DNA of 64,000 nt, from the IMG/VR virus record IMGVR_UViG_3300021178_000012, positions 19,580 through 83,579 of that record. One strand, given 5' to 3'. Of the stretch, positions 1-7,850 are shown piece after piece. The translations under genes and the position numbers were made by a program. Source of the DNA: a virus. Each line of letters opens with the position of its first letter. Position 1 is the first letter of the stretch. Below the pieces are notes generated by a model that was given only the letters and a program-made list of their open reading frames with translations, did not search any database and was not told the origin of the DNA.

Positions 1-67
1 ACGTCGCCGCACCGGTCTTCGTGACCTTTGCTCCTCCGACTGTGACGTCTCGTGACACGCGATTCCT

Positions 68-736
68 TTAGTGCGGGGCCGGAACGATTTCCGTCTCCGC
101 CGGCAGCTCAGGCAAACGGAACTCGTCCATCTGCGTCAACTTCTCGAAGAGATGGTTGGCCATCTTTCGATCTTCCTCGTTGAGCTTGGGAAAGGCTCGG
201 TTCACCCGAGCTTGGAGTTGATCCATGAAGTCCTTGGCCTGCCACGCATACATAGCTTCTCGGCCGAGCTTGATCCCCTCCTCGATCCACTTGTCCTCAC
301 GCTCGCTGTCGAGGTGCGCGATCGTCATGTTGCGCATCTCGTCCTTGAGACGGTGGTTCTCGTCGCGAATGCGGTCGTAGTCCTTCTCCCGCTCGCACTT
401 GACTTCGCGCTCACGAGCGAGCTCGGTCTGGAGCCGATCGTTCTGACTGAGGAGACTGTCAAGCGCCCCAGTCGTTGCTTGCTTCGAAGCCCGCGCCTGG
501 ATGAGAAACATGTCGTCATCTCGGTTCGCTGACCTCTTGCCGACGACGGTCTCGAAATAGATCGTGTCGTTGTGCCGAAGCTCGTACTTGCCAGGGTTGG
601 CTTCTACGTACTCGGCGTCCACGGGCACCGGCTCCGACGGATCATCTATGCAGAAGATGACCCATGTCGGATCGTCGTCGTGTTTTTGTGCCTCGCGAAT
701 GAACTTCAGAGGCGCTTGTGTTCGAGGCGGCGGCAT
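68..736 (-). CDS. Coiled-coil protein, unknown function
   Basis: 222 aa, not recognised. The ATG has GAGG about nine bases upstream. Residues about 92-160 are dense in E, K and R with regularly spaced leucines (for example QNDRLQTELARERE), which looks like a long coiled coil; the first 75 residues look globular. It is the last gene of the leftward run 4040 to 68, downstream of an adhesin-like gene, so a virion or assembly role is plausible but only inferred from position. Confidence 0.7.
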   Translation of the reverse strand: MPPPRTQAPLKFIREAQKHDDDPTWVIFCIDDPSEPVPVDAEYVEANPGKYELRHNDTIYFETVVGKRSANRDDDMFLIQARASKQATTGALDSLLSQNDRLQTELAREREVKCEREKDYDRIRDENHRLKDEMRNMTIAHLDSEREDKWIEEGIKLGREAMYAWQAKDFMDQLQARVNRAFPKLNEEDRKMANHLFEKLTQMDEFRLPELPAETEIVPAPH

Positions 737-743
737 GCCGACC

Positions 744-1091
744 TCACTGCGCGAACTTGTTCACGACGTCGGCAGTTCCCATATTGACGGCACTGCCGAC
801 GATGTGAAACACCGTTACGGCCGCAGCGCCGGCTGCCGGGGTCGTCTTGTTCGTCGCCGTGAAGGCGTTGAGCGTCTGGCCTGCCCACGTGATCGTCCGT
901 CCGCCGCCGCCGTCTTGCGTGACGATGACGTCGATCGAGTGACCTGGCTTCACGTTGGAAAGCGTGAACGTTGCGTTGCCAGCCGGGAATGTGAACGTGA
1001 ACACGTTGCCCAGACTCGCATCGATTGCCGCAGTGGCTCCTGTGACAAGCGCCACGACGCCACGAACCGGAATATCGCCCTTTTGTCCCAT
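744..1091 (-). CDS. Small beta-rich virion/fibre-type protein
   Basis: 115 aa, rich in T, A, G, N and V. The segment GGRTITWAGQTLNAFTATN matches the strand pattern common in phage fibre and neck beta-sandwich domains, as remembered from the family type. The start at 1091 is chosen because AGGAAG sits just upstream; the longer in-frame ORF to 1184 would overlap the next gene and lacks such a site. Probably a surface-exposed virion component. Confidence 0.65.
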   Translation of the reverse strand: MGQKGDIPVRGVVALVTGATAAIDASLGNVFTFTFPAGNATFTLSNVKPGHSIDVIVTQDGGGGRTITWAGQTLNAFTATNKTTPAAGAAAVTVFHIVGSAVNMGTADVVNKFAQ

Positions 1092-1138
1092 GACTTCCTC
1101 TTCCTTCTCAGACGGTTTTCGAAACTTTGCCGATGCGC

Positions 1139-2299
1139 TCAGCGTCGGCGACGCGGAACCGGAACGTTGCACCCTGTCGTGCAACCCTGGAGTTGCGGAT
1201 CCATCCAGTGCGCTACGGGGAGAGACTCCACCGATCCTTTGAAGGAGAGATCCTCCGCCGGAACATCGTCGTCACTCCACTGACCAACGACCTCTTGCAC
1301 CCCGGCGACGAGCGTCGGCGACTTGTCGTCGTCATCCCATCCTGTTTCCGCAGGGCCGGCGACAGGCGCTGGCGCATGCGAGTGAGGCGCAGGCAGTGGT
1401 GCGGCTTCGACTTCGTCGTCGGCCCATCCGTCGCCCACGCTCGATGCGTCGGGCGCTGCGCTGCTCTTCCCGAGCGCCGCCTTGCACGAGCCGCACGACC
1501 CGCCGCAGTGACAAGCACCGCCGTGATCATGACCAGCTGTGTCGGTGGTATCAGCCACGTCGGTGGGGCCGTCGTAGGAGTTCGCCATCACGTAGCGGTC
1601 GGCGAGCACTTCGTAGTCGGGCTCCTGGTCTCGATTGATCGCATCGATGATGTACGTGATCGATGACTTCTCTTGACCGGACACTTCCTCGGAGGCGAGT
1701 ACGTCACGCGGATCCGTCGGCGGGTTCAGCGAAGCCTCCGCAGCGTCGAGCGCTGCCAGCGCGTAGTTCTTGTGGTTCGCCATGTTCGCGGCGGACAATG
1801 CCGAAGCGCTTCCGCTCACAGTCGTGGCCGCCTTCCTCGAGCGGTGCTCGAGCACGCGAGAAAGATGAGCGAGGCGCTGACCCGCACGCGCCATGTTCGC
1901 CATCTCGACCTGCTCTCGGCTGCCGGTCATGTACCCGGTGGCTCGCGCGTGACGACGCCTCGAAACCTGCGCGCTCTCTTTGCGCTTCGAGTCGGCCTCT
2001 CGGAGGGCCTTCACCGTGGGCAGCTCGATGGCCGACGCTCCGACCACCGCGGGGTCGCGCGGAAGGTTGCTCGACGTGAGCAACGACGCAGCGCCTTCCA
2101 TCCCGGCGACGACAGGACCGGCGACGTTCTTGAACGTGTCCTTGCAGTCGTCGATGATCGTCTGGAGAAAGCAGTCGGCGACGGTGTGCACCGGGATCGA
2201 CGTGATCTCTTCGACACCCTGAAGGATGAGCTTGCTTCCCTGGTACGCGACGCCGATGTTTCCGGCAGTCATGAGAGCTGGCAAAAGTGCGGGCAACAT
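1139..2299 (-). CDS. Virion-module protein with Cys/His cluster and acidic W-D-D repeats
   Basis: 386 aa, not recognised. The start at 2299 has AAGGAG upstream; a longer ORF to 2398 would run into the preceding gene. The N-terminus (MLPALLPALMTAGNIGVAY) is hydrophobic and may insert in a membrane or pack in a helix bundle. The middle is alanine-rich and helical. A compact cluster GGACHCGGSCGSCK could bind metal. The C-terminal 100 residues hold three spaced motifs, GWADDE, GWDDDD and QWSDDD, in Pro/Ala-rich linker, resembling short docking peptides. It sits 19 nt after the transglutaminase-like gene. Confidence 0.65.
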   Translation of the reverse strand: MLPALLPALMTAGNIGVAYQGSKLILQGVEEITSIPVHTVADCFLQTIIDDCKDTFKNVAGPVVAGMEGAASLLTSSNLPRDPAVVGASAIELPTVKALREADSKRKESAQVSRRRHARATGYMTGSREQVEMANMARAGQRLAHLSRVLEHRSRKAATTVSGSASALSAANMANHKNYALAALDAAEASLNPPTDPRDVLASEEVSGQEKSSITYIIDAINRDQEPDYEVLADRYVMANSYDGPTDVADTTDTAGHDHGGACHCGGSCGSCKAALGKSSAAPDASSVGDGWADDEVEAAPLPAPHSHAPAPVAGPAETGWDDDDKSPTLVAGVQEVVGQWSDDDVPAEDLSFKGSVESLPVAHWMDPQLQGCTTGCNVPVPRRRR

Positions 2300-2318
2300 T
2301 CGTTTCTCCTTGGACTCC

Positions 2319-2783
2319 TCAGAGTCGCCTGACTCGCATCCACGCGATCCCGTCGTAGGTCGGTAGCGGGGGCATCCCGCAGTCGACCGAGGGATCAATC
2401 ACCGACTTTGGGGTGCCGATCTTCGTCGGCGTTCCACCTGGACCCTCGATGCCGCACACACAGTGGGCGATGCTCCGACCTGGACGGAGTCCGACGAGCG
2501 CTGGCTTGTTCTCGCCGACGAGAAGGTACGCCGCATGAGCACATGCGATGTCCTCGCAGTCGAGCGGGATGGGACCGACGGGGTACCTGTCTCGGAGGCC
2601 TAGGAAGGTGCTCCAACAGTCGGGCAGTCCGCACGTATCCGGATCTGGAACGTAGCGGAACCTGCCCGACCGCAGAGCTTGCTGATAGGCGCCGAGGAGT
2701 GAGGGACTGGCCTCGAAATCCGATCGGTTTGCCTCCGCGAGCCCACGAAGACTCGTGAGAGTCTCCCTGACGCGCGAGTCCAT
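2319..2783 (-). CDS. Transglutaminase-like cysteine protein
   Basis: 154 aa. A Cys-His-Asp arrangement typical of the transglutaminase/papain-like fold is visible: C76 in PLDCEDIACAHAAYLL, H107 in SIAHCVCGIEG and D130 in VIDPSVDCG. The family comprises cysteine peptidases, amidases and cross-linking enzymes; the substrate here is unknown. Its place between two virion-type genes suggests processing or cross-linking of a virion protein (inference). The ATG at 2783 lies 8 nt after the upstream stop and has no strong ribosome site, so it may depend on coupling. Confidence 0.6.
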   Translation of the reverse strand: MDSRVRETLTSLRGLAEANRSDFEASPSLLGAYQQALRSGRFRYVPDPDTCGLPDCWSTFLGLRDRYPVGPIPLDCEDIACAHAAYLLVGENKPALVGLRPGRSIAHCVCGIEGPGGTPTKIGTPKSVIDPSVDCGMPPLPTYDGIAWMRVRRL

Positions 2784-2791
2784 GGCTGGGT

Positions 2792-3625
2792 TCAGCCGCC
2801 GTAGATCGAGTGGAAACCGACCTGCTTGCGGATGAGGTTCGCCATGTTCGCCGCACTGTTGACGACCTGCGCCGAGTTCTGGCCACAGGGATCTGTCTGC
2901 GACGGGATGAGGAAGCGCGGGTTCAGCGTGATCGCATCACCCGTGCCGGCGACCGACATGTTGGCGATCGTGCCGGTGACCTGCACCGAGTTGTCGAACA
3001 CCTGGCCGGTCCACGGCTGGATGTTGAACTTCTGACCGTCGCCACGAGCGACGAAGCCCATCCAGCCTGTCGCGTTCGCGATCGGCGCGGTAGGCGTCGC
3101 CTGCGTCGCGAAGATCTGGTCGAGACCGCCGCACTTGAGGCTGGTGAAACCGAAGATCTGAGCCTGGTCGTCGCCCGCGAGGAAGGCGAGAAGGCGGTAC
3201 CACGACGTACCGCCTGAGGGCGTGATCGTGAACGCGAGCGTGGCGCCGGGGGCGACCGTGGTGCCGTACACGCCGACGAGTAGGTTCGGGCGTCGGAGGT
3301 AGTCCGCATCGAGCACACCGAGCTGGCTGTGGATCATCTGCGCGACGTTGGAGAGATGCGTGATCGCGGCAGCGTGCGACGTCGAAACGCCGTTCTGCAC
3401 GAGGGCCTGGTTCCCGATGCGAGCCATCGCGGCCTGCGCCACGAACTTGTTCGGATCGACGGCGGCGCCGACCGCGAAATGCTGGAGCCGAGCGTAGAGC
3501 TGGCTGAGGTCCTGCTTGGTGTTGACCTCCAGCGGGATCGGGTCGTCGTCGGACTGGTAGGCACCGTAGGGTCGGTTGGGCATGTAGCCGCCGACGATGG
3601 GACGATTGAACTGGTCTCGCAGCAT
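2792..3625 (-). CDS. Candidate structural (virion) protein, 277 aa
   Basis: The strong ribosome site AAGGAG before the ATG suggests high expression. The N-terminal 100 residues look helical (VNTKQDLSQLYARLQHFAV); residues about 105-250 are beta-rich with G/T/S/N content typical of capsid or tail surface proteins (GTTVAPGATLAFTITPSGG). It is followed by the transglutaminase-like gene. I cannot place it in a named capsid family; a capsid-decoration, major virion or tail role is inference from composition and location. Confidence 0.6.
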   Translation of the reverse strand: MLRDQFNRPIVGGYMPNRPYGAYQSDDDPIPLEVNTKQDLSQLYARLQHFAVGAAVDPNKFVAQAAMARIGNQALVQNGVSTSHAAAITHLSNVAQMIHSQLGVLDADYLRRPNLLVGVYGTTVAPGATLAFTITPSGGTSWYRLLAFLAGDDQAQIFGFTSLKCGGLDQIFATQATPTAPIANATGWMGFVARGDGQKFNIQPWTGQVFDNSVQVTGTIANMSVAGTGDAITLNPRFLIPSQTDPCGQNSAQVVNSAANMANLIRKQVGFHSIYGG

Positions 3626-3665
3626 GAGAAACTCCTTCTTTTCTGTGTCTGGTGGAGGGCGCCCT

Positions 3666-4040
3666 CTATGGCGGCGACCCTCCCCAAAAAGGTTCGGGCG
3701 GAATGCCCTTGTCGGCCGGTTCCTCTCTTGAGCCCGGAAGCTTGAACGAGGTCGTGCTCACCCATCGAGTGATGAGCGCGTGGCCTGCGCCGAAGAGAAT
3801 GGAACGCGAAGACTTGCGACCCTTCCACTTGACCGCAGTGCCGAGGAGGGCGCCCGCGAGGACGACCCAGTCGGGCTTCAGCGCCTGAACGCCGAAGATG
3901 CCCTTTTCCATGTTCTTGGAAGCGAGCGCGACGAGAGCGTGCGTACCGAACTCGAGGGTTCGAGTGCCGAGATGGCTGAGGTGCTCTTTCCCTTGCGCCT
4001 TCGCGAGATGGCCGTTGAACTTTTCGATTCCGAAACCCAT
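3666..4040 (-). CDS. Hypothetical protein with hydrophobic segments
   Basis: 124 aa, not recognised; first gene of the leftward left-end operon. Two hydrophobic stretches (DWVVLAGALLGTAVKW around residues 60-75 and ILFGAGHALITRW around 82-95) could pack against or cross a membrane. The C-terminus is proline/glycine-rich. GGGAGG precedes the ATG. Confidence 0.55.
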   Translation of the reverse strand: MGFGIEKFNGHLAKAQGKEHLSHLGTRTLEFGTHALVALASKNMEKGIFGVQALKPDWVVLAGALLGTAVKWKGRKSSRSILFGAGHALITRWVSTTSFKLPGSREEPADKGIPPEPFWGGSPP

Positions 4041-4100
4041 TTGAGAGCCTCCCGGCTGGTTCGTTTGGACGTGCTCAACGATGACAGCGCGTTGGAGTGC

Positions 4101-4163
4101 TTGACAACGAATTAGAACCGGACGAGACTTGTTTGCATAACGTTATGGCCATCACGACGTGAT
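4101..4163. promoter_or_regulatory. Divergent control region with two perfect palindromes
   Basis: The 155-bp gap between leftward (4040) and rightward (4196) operons holds a perfect 12-bp palindrome CATAACGTTATG at 4136-4147 and a perfect 6-1-6 inverted repeat ATCACG-A-CGTGAT at 4151-4163. A consensus TTGACA lies at 4101-4106 with a weak -10 (GAGACT, 17-bp spacing) reading rightward. Adjacent dyads in a divergent promoter region look like operators for one or two dimeric repressors; the regulator is unknown. Confidence 0.45.
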
Positions 4164-4195
4164 GTGGGTCACGTCTTGACGAGTGGAGAGAAAGA

Positions 4196-4522
4196 GTGCC
4201 GACGGACAACTACTTCAAGGCGACCAAGTGGCGTGCGACCGAGACCGGGTTCGGGCCCGACGACTTCATCGTCTGCTTCAACTCGAGCGACGAGATCGCG
4301 ACAAGGAACGCGTGGGAGCGTGTCTCGACGTTCGCTTCAAGAAACAGTCTGCATGTCACAATGTGGAAACGTATCCACCGCACGGGACCGTGGTCAGAGT
4401 CGAAGGTGATCGGCGACTCGCCTAAGCCGATGCGCGTGATCTCGCAGAACGATGCGGAGCGGTTGACGAGAGAGTTCGGTGTCTTCTCCTTGACGCCGAA
4501 GGAAGAGGAGAAGCCATCCTAG
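4196..4522 (+). CDS. Hypothetical protein
   Basis: 108 aa, not recognised. GTG start with GGAGAG upstream. First gene of the short rightward operon 4196-7562, directly downstream of the palindromic control region. Mixed composition, no membrane segment. Confidence 0.65.
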   Translation: MPTDNYFKATKWRATETGFGPDDFIVCFNSSDEIATRNAWERVSTFASRNSLHVTMWKRIHRTGPWSESKVIGDSPKPMRVISQNDAERLTREFGVFSLTPKEEEKPS

Positions 4523-4920
4523 TGCCCATCCTCCGCACTTCCGACGGCAAGGACGTCGAGTGGCCGTGGCCCACCGACGTGAAGACTATCTCGCTGTCGG
4601 CGAAGCGACTCGCGGCTCTTCGTTCGAGGAGTGCGGTCGTCCGAATCATCGGACATGCAGACCTCTACGATTTTCAGATCGGTAGGCTCTACCCGCACCC
4701 GACAAGACGGGATCGCGCCGTTCGCATGCGCAAGATCGCGAAGCGGATCATTCACCACAAGATGGAAGACCTCTGCGTTGGCATCGGTGAGGTTCGGATC
4801 ATGGAGATTTTTTATTCGACCGACGACCCGTCCGTGCTCCGGCACAAGCTCATGAACGCACCCTACAACGAACGTCGCGCCCTCGACGACATCGAGGCCC
4901 TCAAGGAGATGACATGCTGA
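4522..4920 (+). CDS. Hypothetical protein
   Basis: 132 aa, not recognised. The GTG shares its G with the preceding TAG, so translation is probably coupled. Basic central region (HPTRRDRAVRMRKIAKRII) could bind nucleic acid. Overlaps the next gene by 7 nt. Confidence 0.65.
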   Translation: MPILRTSDGKDVEWPWPTDVKTISLSAKRLAALRSRSAVVRIIGHADLYDFQIGRLYPHPTRRDRAVRMRKIAKRIIHHKMEDLCVGIGEVRIMEIFYSTDDPSVLRHKLMNAPYNERRALDDIEALKEMTC

Positions 4921-5267
4921 TCGACGAATCGACAATCGAGTTGAAGAACAAGTGGACCGAGCTCTTGGTGGAGTTCATCGACGACGCCACACGGAAGCTC
5001 GGCCTCCAAGACGCAGACAAGCCCGAACTCCGCAAGCAAACGTGCGAGGCGACCCTGAAGCTCTCGATCGTCGCAGCTCGAGCCGAAGGGATTTCGTGGG
5101 AGGAAATCCTCGACCTGAAGAAGGACGTGGAACTGATCATCGACCAGCGGCAGCTCAACCGATCTTTCGCCAAGGTGTCGATGCCAGCGACGAACGGTGC
5201 GTCAACGTCGCCTGCAATCAAGGCAGAGGCAGCGGCCAGCAAGACGAAGAAAGGAAAGAAGGCGTGA
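4914..5267 (+). CDS. Hypothetical helical protein
   Basis: 117 aa, largely helical and charged; Ala/Lys-rich low-complexity tail ending ASKTKKGKKA. No known domain recognised. Overlaps both neighbours by a few bases, as expected in a coupled operon. Confidence 0.65.
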   Translation: MLIDESTIELKNKWTELLVEFIDDATRKLGLQDADKPELRKQTCEATLKLSIVAARAEGISWEEILDLKKDVELIIDQRQLNRSFAKVSMPATNGASTSPAIKAEAAASKTKKGKKA

Positions 5268-6091
5268 CCGACACCAAAGACGCGCCCGGTCTCGACGACT
5301 TCGCGCCGCCGACCGAACTCGCACCCACATCGATCAAGGAGATGGCCGAACGTCGGCGCGAACTCGACGCAGGCAACAATATCGCCTCGCTCCACAAGTA
5401 CGCGAGGATGGTCGCGCCGGGCCTTCATACGAAGGTCATGCACCTGATCGTGTCAGCCGAAGACAAGGTCGACGTCGGCGTCCTGCGGCGCGGCTTTGCC
5501 TTCATCCGCGAAAAGGTCGGCGGCTACAAGCAGGTCCTCACCGACCAGGAACTTCGCAAGGCCCAGCAGATCTACGATCACCTCCTCTCGCTCTTCCACG
5601 AGACCGGGGGTCAGCCGGACATTCCGCCGAACGAGGCGCTCTCGATCGTGCTCGAGTGCTACAACTTCGTGAACAATCTGCTCGAGTCCTACTCGGACAA
5701 GAAGGGTGTTCACGCGATCTACGAGATCTATCTGCTCATCGAGCTCGCCGGCCTCGCACAAATTCAGTACGACAACTGGGGCCAAAGCGCTGGGTACTTC
5801 ATGCCTTACAAGAAGTGGAAGGACCTCGGGATGCCCAACGTGGCAGGGGCGATCCCTGCCGGCGCCCCGGTCGTCGCCGCCTCGAAAGAAAACGGTCGTC
5901 TCGCCGTCACAGAGGAAGACGCACGTCCCATCGACAAGGGGGGAAAAGGCAGCGAGGACACCGGAGTCCGACCGGAACAGCTTATGGAACGTCTGCCGAA
6001 GATCGATCCGCCCGAAACCTTTCGAGGTGACTACTACGACATCCACGGCGGAGGGACGCGCGGCGGTTCAGGAGGAAAGGTGCCGACGTGA
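5264..6091 (+). CDS. Hypothetical protein, 275 aa
   Basis: Largest gene of the 4.2-7.6 kb operon; GTG overlaps the previous stop. Mostly helical core (residues about 40-190) with several Tyr/Leu-rich helices, then a disordered Gly-rich C-terminus (DIHGGGTRGGSGG). No recognised family; position and size suggest a virion-associated or assembly protein, but this is a guess. Confidence 0.6.
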   Translation: MTDTKDAPGLDDFAPPTELAPTSIKEMAERRRELDAGNNIASLHKYARMVAPGLHTKVMHLIVSAEDKVDVGVLRRGFAFIREKVGGYKQVLTDQELRKAQQIYDHLLSLFHETGGQPDIPPNEALSIVLECYNFVNNLLESYSDKKGVHAIYEIYLLIELAGLAQIQYDNWGQSAGYFMPYKKWKDLGMPNVAGAIPAGAPVVAASKENGRLAVTEEDARPIDKGGKGSEDTGVRPEQLMERLPKIDPPETFRGDYYDIHGGGTRGGSGGKVPT

Positions 6092-6534
6092 GAAGCGACG
6101 AGCACCCTGGCCACCTCGAGACGCGCGCGATCATCGAAATCGCCGACAAGTTCGCGCGCACCTACCAGGCGCTCGAGGCGCTTGTCGAGGAGAAGGGCGA
6201 GGTGCGCATCGATCGGCCTACCACGGCGTGGACCATTACTTGGAAAGAAGAAGACGGCGCCCATGTCGTGTCGGCGCCTTCGCTCGCCGGGGCACTCCAG
6301 ATCGTGCAATCTGTTCTTCGAGGAGATCCTATGCAACCAGAGAAGATGACCGTCGGCGGCGCGAAGCTCGGCAAGTGTGTCACGTGTGGCCACCGCGCGC
6401 AGCTCACTGCGACAGGGTTCTGCGACGACTGCTGCCCGTCTGGAGACTGCCCAGCGCCAGCGGTCGCGACGGCTGGGCCTGAGCCGAGGCCCGCGCAGAA
6501 GACGTGGTGGCAACGATTGTGGGGACATTCTTGA
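6088..6534 (+). CDS. Hypothetical protein with C-terminal zinc-binding cluster
   Basis: 148 aa. The N-terminal 90 residues are an alpha/beta-like unknown; the C-terminal part has CVTCGHRA and CDDCCPSGDC, a likely zinc ribbon, then a Pro/Ala linker and a Trp-rich end (KTWWQRLWGHS). GTG start overlaps previous stop. Confidence 0.6.
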   Translation: MRSDEHPGHLETRAIIEIADKFARTYQALEALVEEKGEVRIDRPTTAWTITWKEEDGAHVVSAPSLAGALQIVQSVLRGDPMQPEKMTVGGAKLGKCVTCGHRAQLTATGFCDDCCPSGDCPAPAVATAGPEPRPAQKTWWQRLWGHS

Positions 6535-6794
6535 AGATCAAGGCCTGGCTCCTCTCTGACGAACTCGTCCTCTACCGAGGCTCGCCCGCAGGGCTGTGGG
6601 TCGAGCTCGACGAAGGTGAGGAAGACACAGTGGCCGACCACTTCGTTCACCAGTACGTCGAGACACAGGAAGGTGACGTCACCTTCGTCTGCACCGAATC
6701 AGATGTGTGGCGCGTCGAAACTGTCCTGTGGGGCCTCGGCTATCTCACCAAGAAAGTTTCCCGCGAGGAAGCCGTCGCGGAGTACACCAAGTGA
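6531..6794 (+). CDS. Hypothetical protein
   Basis: 87 aa from a TTG that overlaps the previous stop (TTGA), matching the overlap habit of the region; an alternative GTG at 6504 would add a short hydrophobic stretch. Acidic, mixed alpha/beta, not recognised. Confidence 0.5.
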   Translation: MKIKAWLLSDELVLYRGSPAGLWVELDEGEEDTVADHFVHQYVETQEGDVTFVCTESDVWRVETVLWGLGYLTKKVSREEAVAEYTK

Positions 6795-7069
6795 CCCCTC
6801 CCTACGTTTCACCAGAGAAGCGGGCCTACTGCGAATCGCTCGGCGAACGGATGGCATCTGTCTGCAAGGAGGAGGTCGCGGACGGAAACCTCACCGGCGA
6901 AGAGATCGTCGGCGTCCTTCTCTCGGTCGCCATCAACAGCTTCATCGACCAATCGACCGACCTCGACATTCTCGAGACGCTCATCCAGGTCGTTCGAGCG
7001 TGCCGCGCAGTCAAAGCAGGTACCACATCCGAGGAGGTGGCCGCTTGCGACCCGTCGACGGACAACTGA
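6791..7069 (+). CDS. Hypothetical helical protein
   Basis: 92 aa, helical, acidic; GTG overlapping the preceding stop. No known family. Overlaps the next gene by 25 nt in another frame. Confidence 0.6.
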   Translation: MTPPYVSPEKRAYCESLGERMASVCKEEVADGNLTGEEIVGVLLSVAINSFIDQSTDLDILETLIQVVRACRAVKAGTTSEEVAACDPSTDN

Positions 7070-7299
7070 CCGACGACGAACCACGGGACCCGTTCGACGG
7101 CCGCGGTCCGTTCAAGAAGTGGGCAAGCTGGCTCAAGGAGCCGGGTGAGTTGCAATCGAGCGTGGCGCGGGCCGTCGGCAAGGCCTTCGTCGCAGGCGTA
7201 CGTGCGCGCACCTTGCAGCTCGATTACGTCGAGGAGCACCTGGTCGTGACGGTGCCCAAGGCGCTCGTCGAACGCTACCTAGGCAGAAAGATCCCGTGA
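7045..7299 (+). CDS. Small protein, tandem paralogue 1
   Basis: 84 aa from a TTG with GAGGAGG six bases upstream. It aligns with the next gene over most of its length: both contain a D-rich start, GPFKKWASWLKEPG / GPLEEWLEWFRQPG, a helical middle and a closing VPKALVERYLGRKIP / LPKAWIEEQFARRFP. An old tandem gene duplication is the simplest reading. Function unknown. Confidence 0.6.
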   Translation: MRPVDGQLTDDEPRDPFDGRGPFKKWASWLKEPGELQSSVARAVGKAFVAGVRARTLQLDYVEEHLVVTVPKALVERYLGRKIP

Positions 7300-7562
7300 G
7301 CGGCAGCGACGACGAAGACTCGTACTTCACCAACCCCTTAGCCGACGACGGCTTCAACGGTACTGGCCCGCTCGAGGAGTGGCTCGAGTGGTTCCGTCAG
7401 CCGGGCTTATTCCAAGCCGGGGCGGCCGAGCTCGTGAAGCACGCCGTGGCTCTCGGCATTCAAAATGGTGTGATCCGCATCAAGCAGACCGAGGCCGGCG
7501 ACTTCAATCTCGCGCTCCCGAAGGCTTGGATCGAGGAGCAGTTCGCGCGGCGGTTTCCTTAA
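7296..7562 (+). CDS. Small protein, tandem paralogue 2
   Basis: 88 aa, diverged copy of the preceding gene (see shared W-rich and PKA segments). GTG overlaps the previous stop. Last gene of the rightward operon; a perfect 10-bp inverted repeat follows 25 nt later. Confidence 0.65.
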   Translation: MSGSDDEDSYFTNPLADDGFNGTGPLEEWLEWFRQPGLFQAGAAELVKHAVALGIQNGVIRIKQTEAGDFNLALPKAWIEEQFARRFP

Positions 7563-7587
7563 CCAAAGGCGCCTCGGGTAAGTTGGT

Positions 7588-7619
7588 GTTCGTTGGTAAT
7601 TTTGCGGTAACCAACGAAC
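7588..7619. terminator. Candidate bidirectional terminator hairpin
   Basis: Perfect 10-bp inverted repeat GTTCGTTGGT (7588-7597) / ACCAACGAAC (7610-7619) with a 12-nt loop containing ATTTT, placed between a rightward operon ending at 7562 and the leftward tRNA-Asn. There is no downstream T run, so it may instead be a processing or protein-binding hairpin. Part of its sequence recurs beside the tRNA-like RNA at 7820-7845. Confidence 0.4.
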
Positions 7620-7637
7620 GTCGACCCGTGACACCAG

Positions 7638-7710
7638 TTCCGGTTGATGGGCTCGAACCACCGACGAGCGCGTTAACAGCGCGCTGCTCTGCCAACTGAG
7701 CTAAACCGGA
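7638..7710 (-). tRNA. tRNA-Asn (anticodon GTT)
   Basis: A full cloverleaf reads on the minus strand: acceptor TCCGGTT / AACCGGA with discriminator A at 7638, D arm GCTC-AGTTGGCA-GAGC, anticodon arm GCGCG-CTGTTAA-CGCGC with GTT at 7675-7677, five-base variable loop, T arm GGTGG-TTCGAGC-CCATC (one G-T pair). CCA is not encoded. It decodes AAC/AAU and lies downstream of the Ro60 gene and tRNA-like RNA on the same strand. Confidence 0.95.
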
Positions 7711-7738
7711 ACAAAAAGGCGATTAGGTAAGTGGCGCC

Positions 7739-7831
7739 CGTTGGTAAAACGACGTCTTTCGACGTACGTGTGTGGGTTTCGAACCACTCGGTCAGCCTTT
7801 CGGCCTTCCTTTTTTCCAAGGTTAACCAACG
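7739..7831 (-). ncRNA. Closed multi-hairpin unit between the two tRNA-type genes
   Basis: On the minus strand a 7-bp closing stem CGTTGGT / ACCAACG (plus-strand positions 7825-7831 and 7739-7745) encloses 79 nt with small hairpins: GGCC-GAAA-GGCT, GTGG-TTCGAAAC-CCAC and ACGTC-GAAA-GACGT, two with GNRA loops. The outline is tRNA-sized, but no anticodon arm or canonical T arm fits. Its flanking motif GTTCGTTGGTTAMC also follows tRNA-Asn. It may be a degenerate tRNA, a spacer or part of a longer RNA; expression is unproven. Confidence 0.35.
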
Positions 7832-7850
7832 AACATCGACCCAATGCCTA

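Noticed and set aside
1663-2332. Long rightward ORFs opposite the virion gene
   Set aside because: Antisense shadows of a high-GC gene; Arg/Pro/Ser-rich and without ribosome sites. The same applies to most long antisense ORFs in the window.
7760-7812. A third true tRNA (Ser- or Leu-like) from ACCGAGTGG and GTTCGAA motifs
   Set aside because: No T-arm and acceptor pair can be placed downstream at tRNA spacing; kept only as a multi-hairpin unit.
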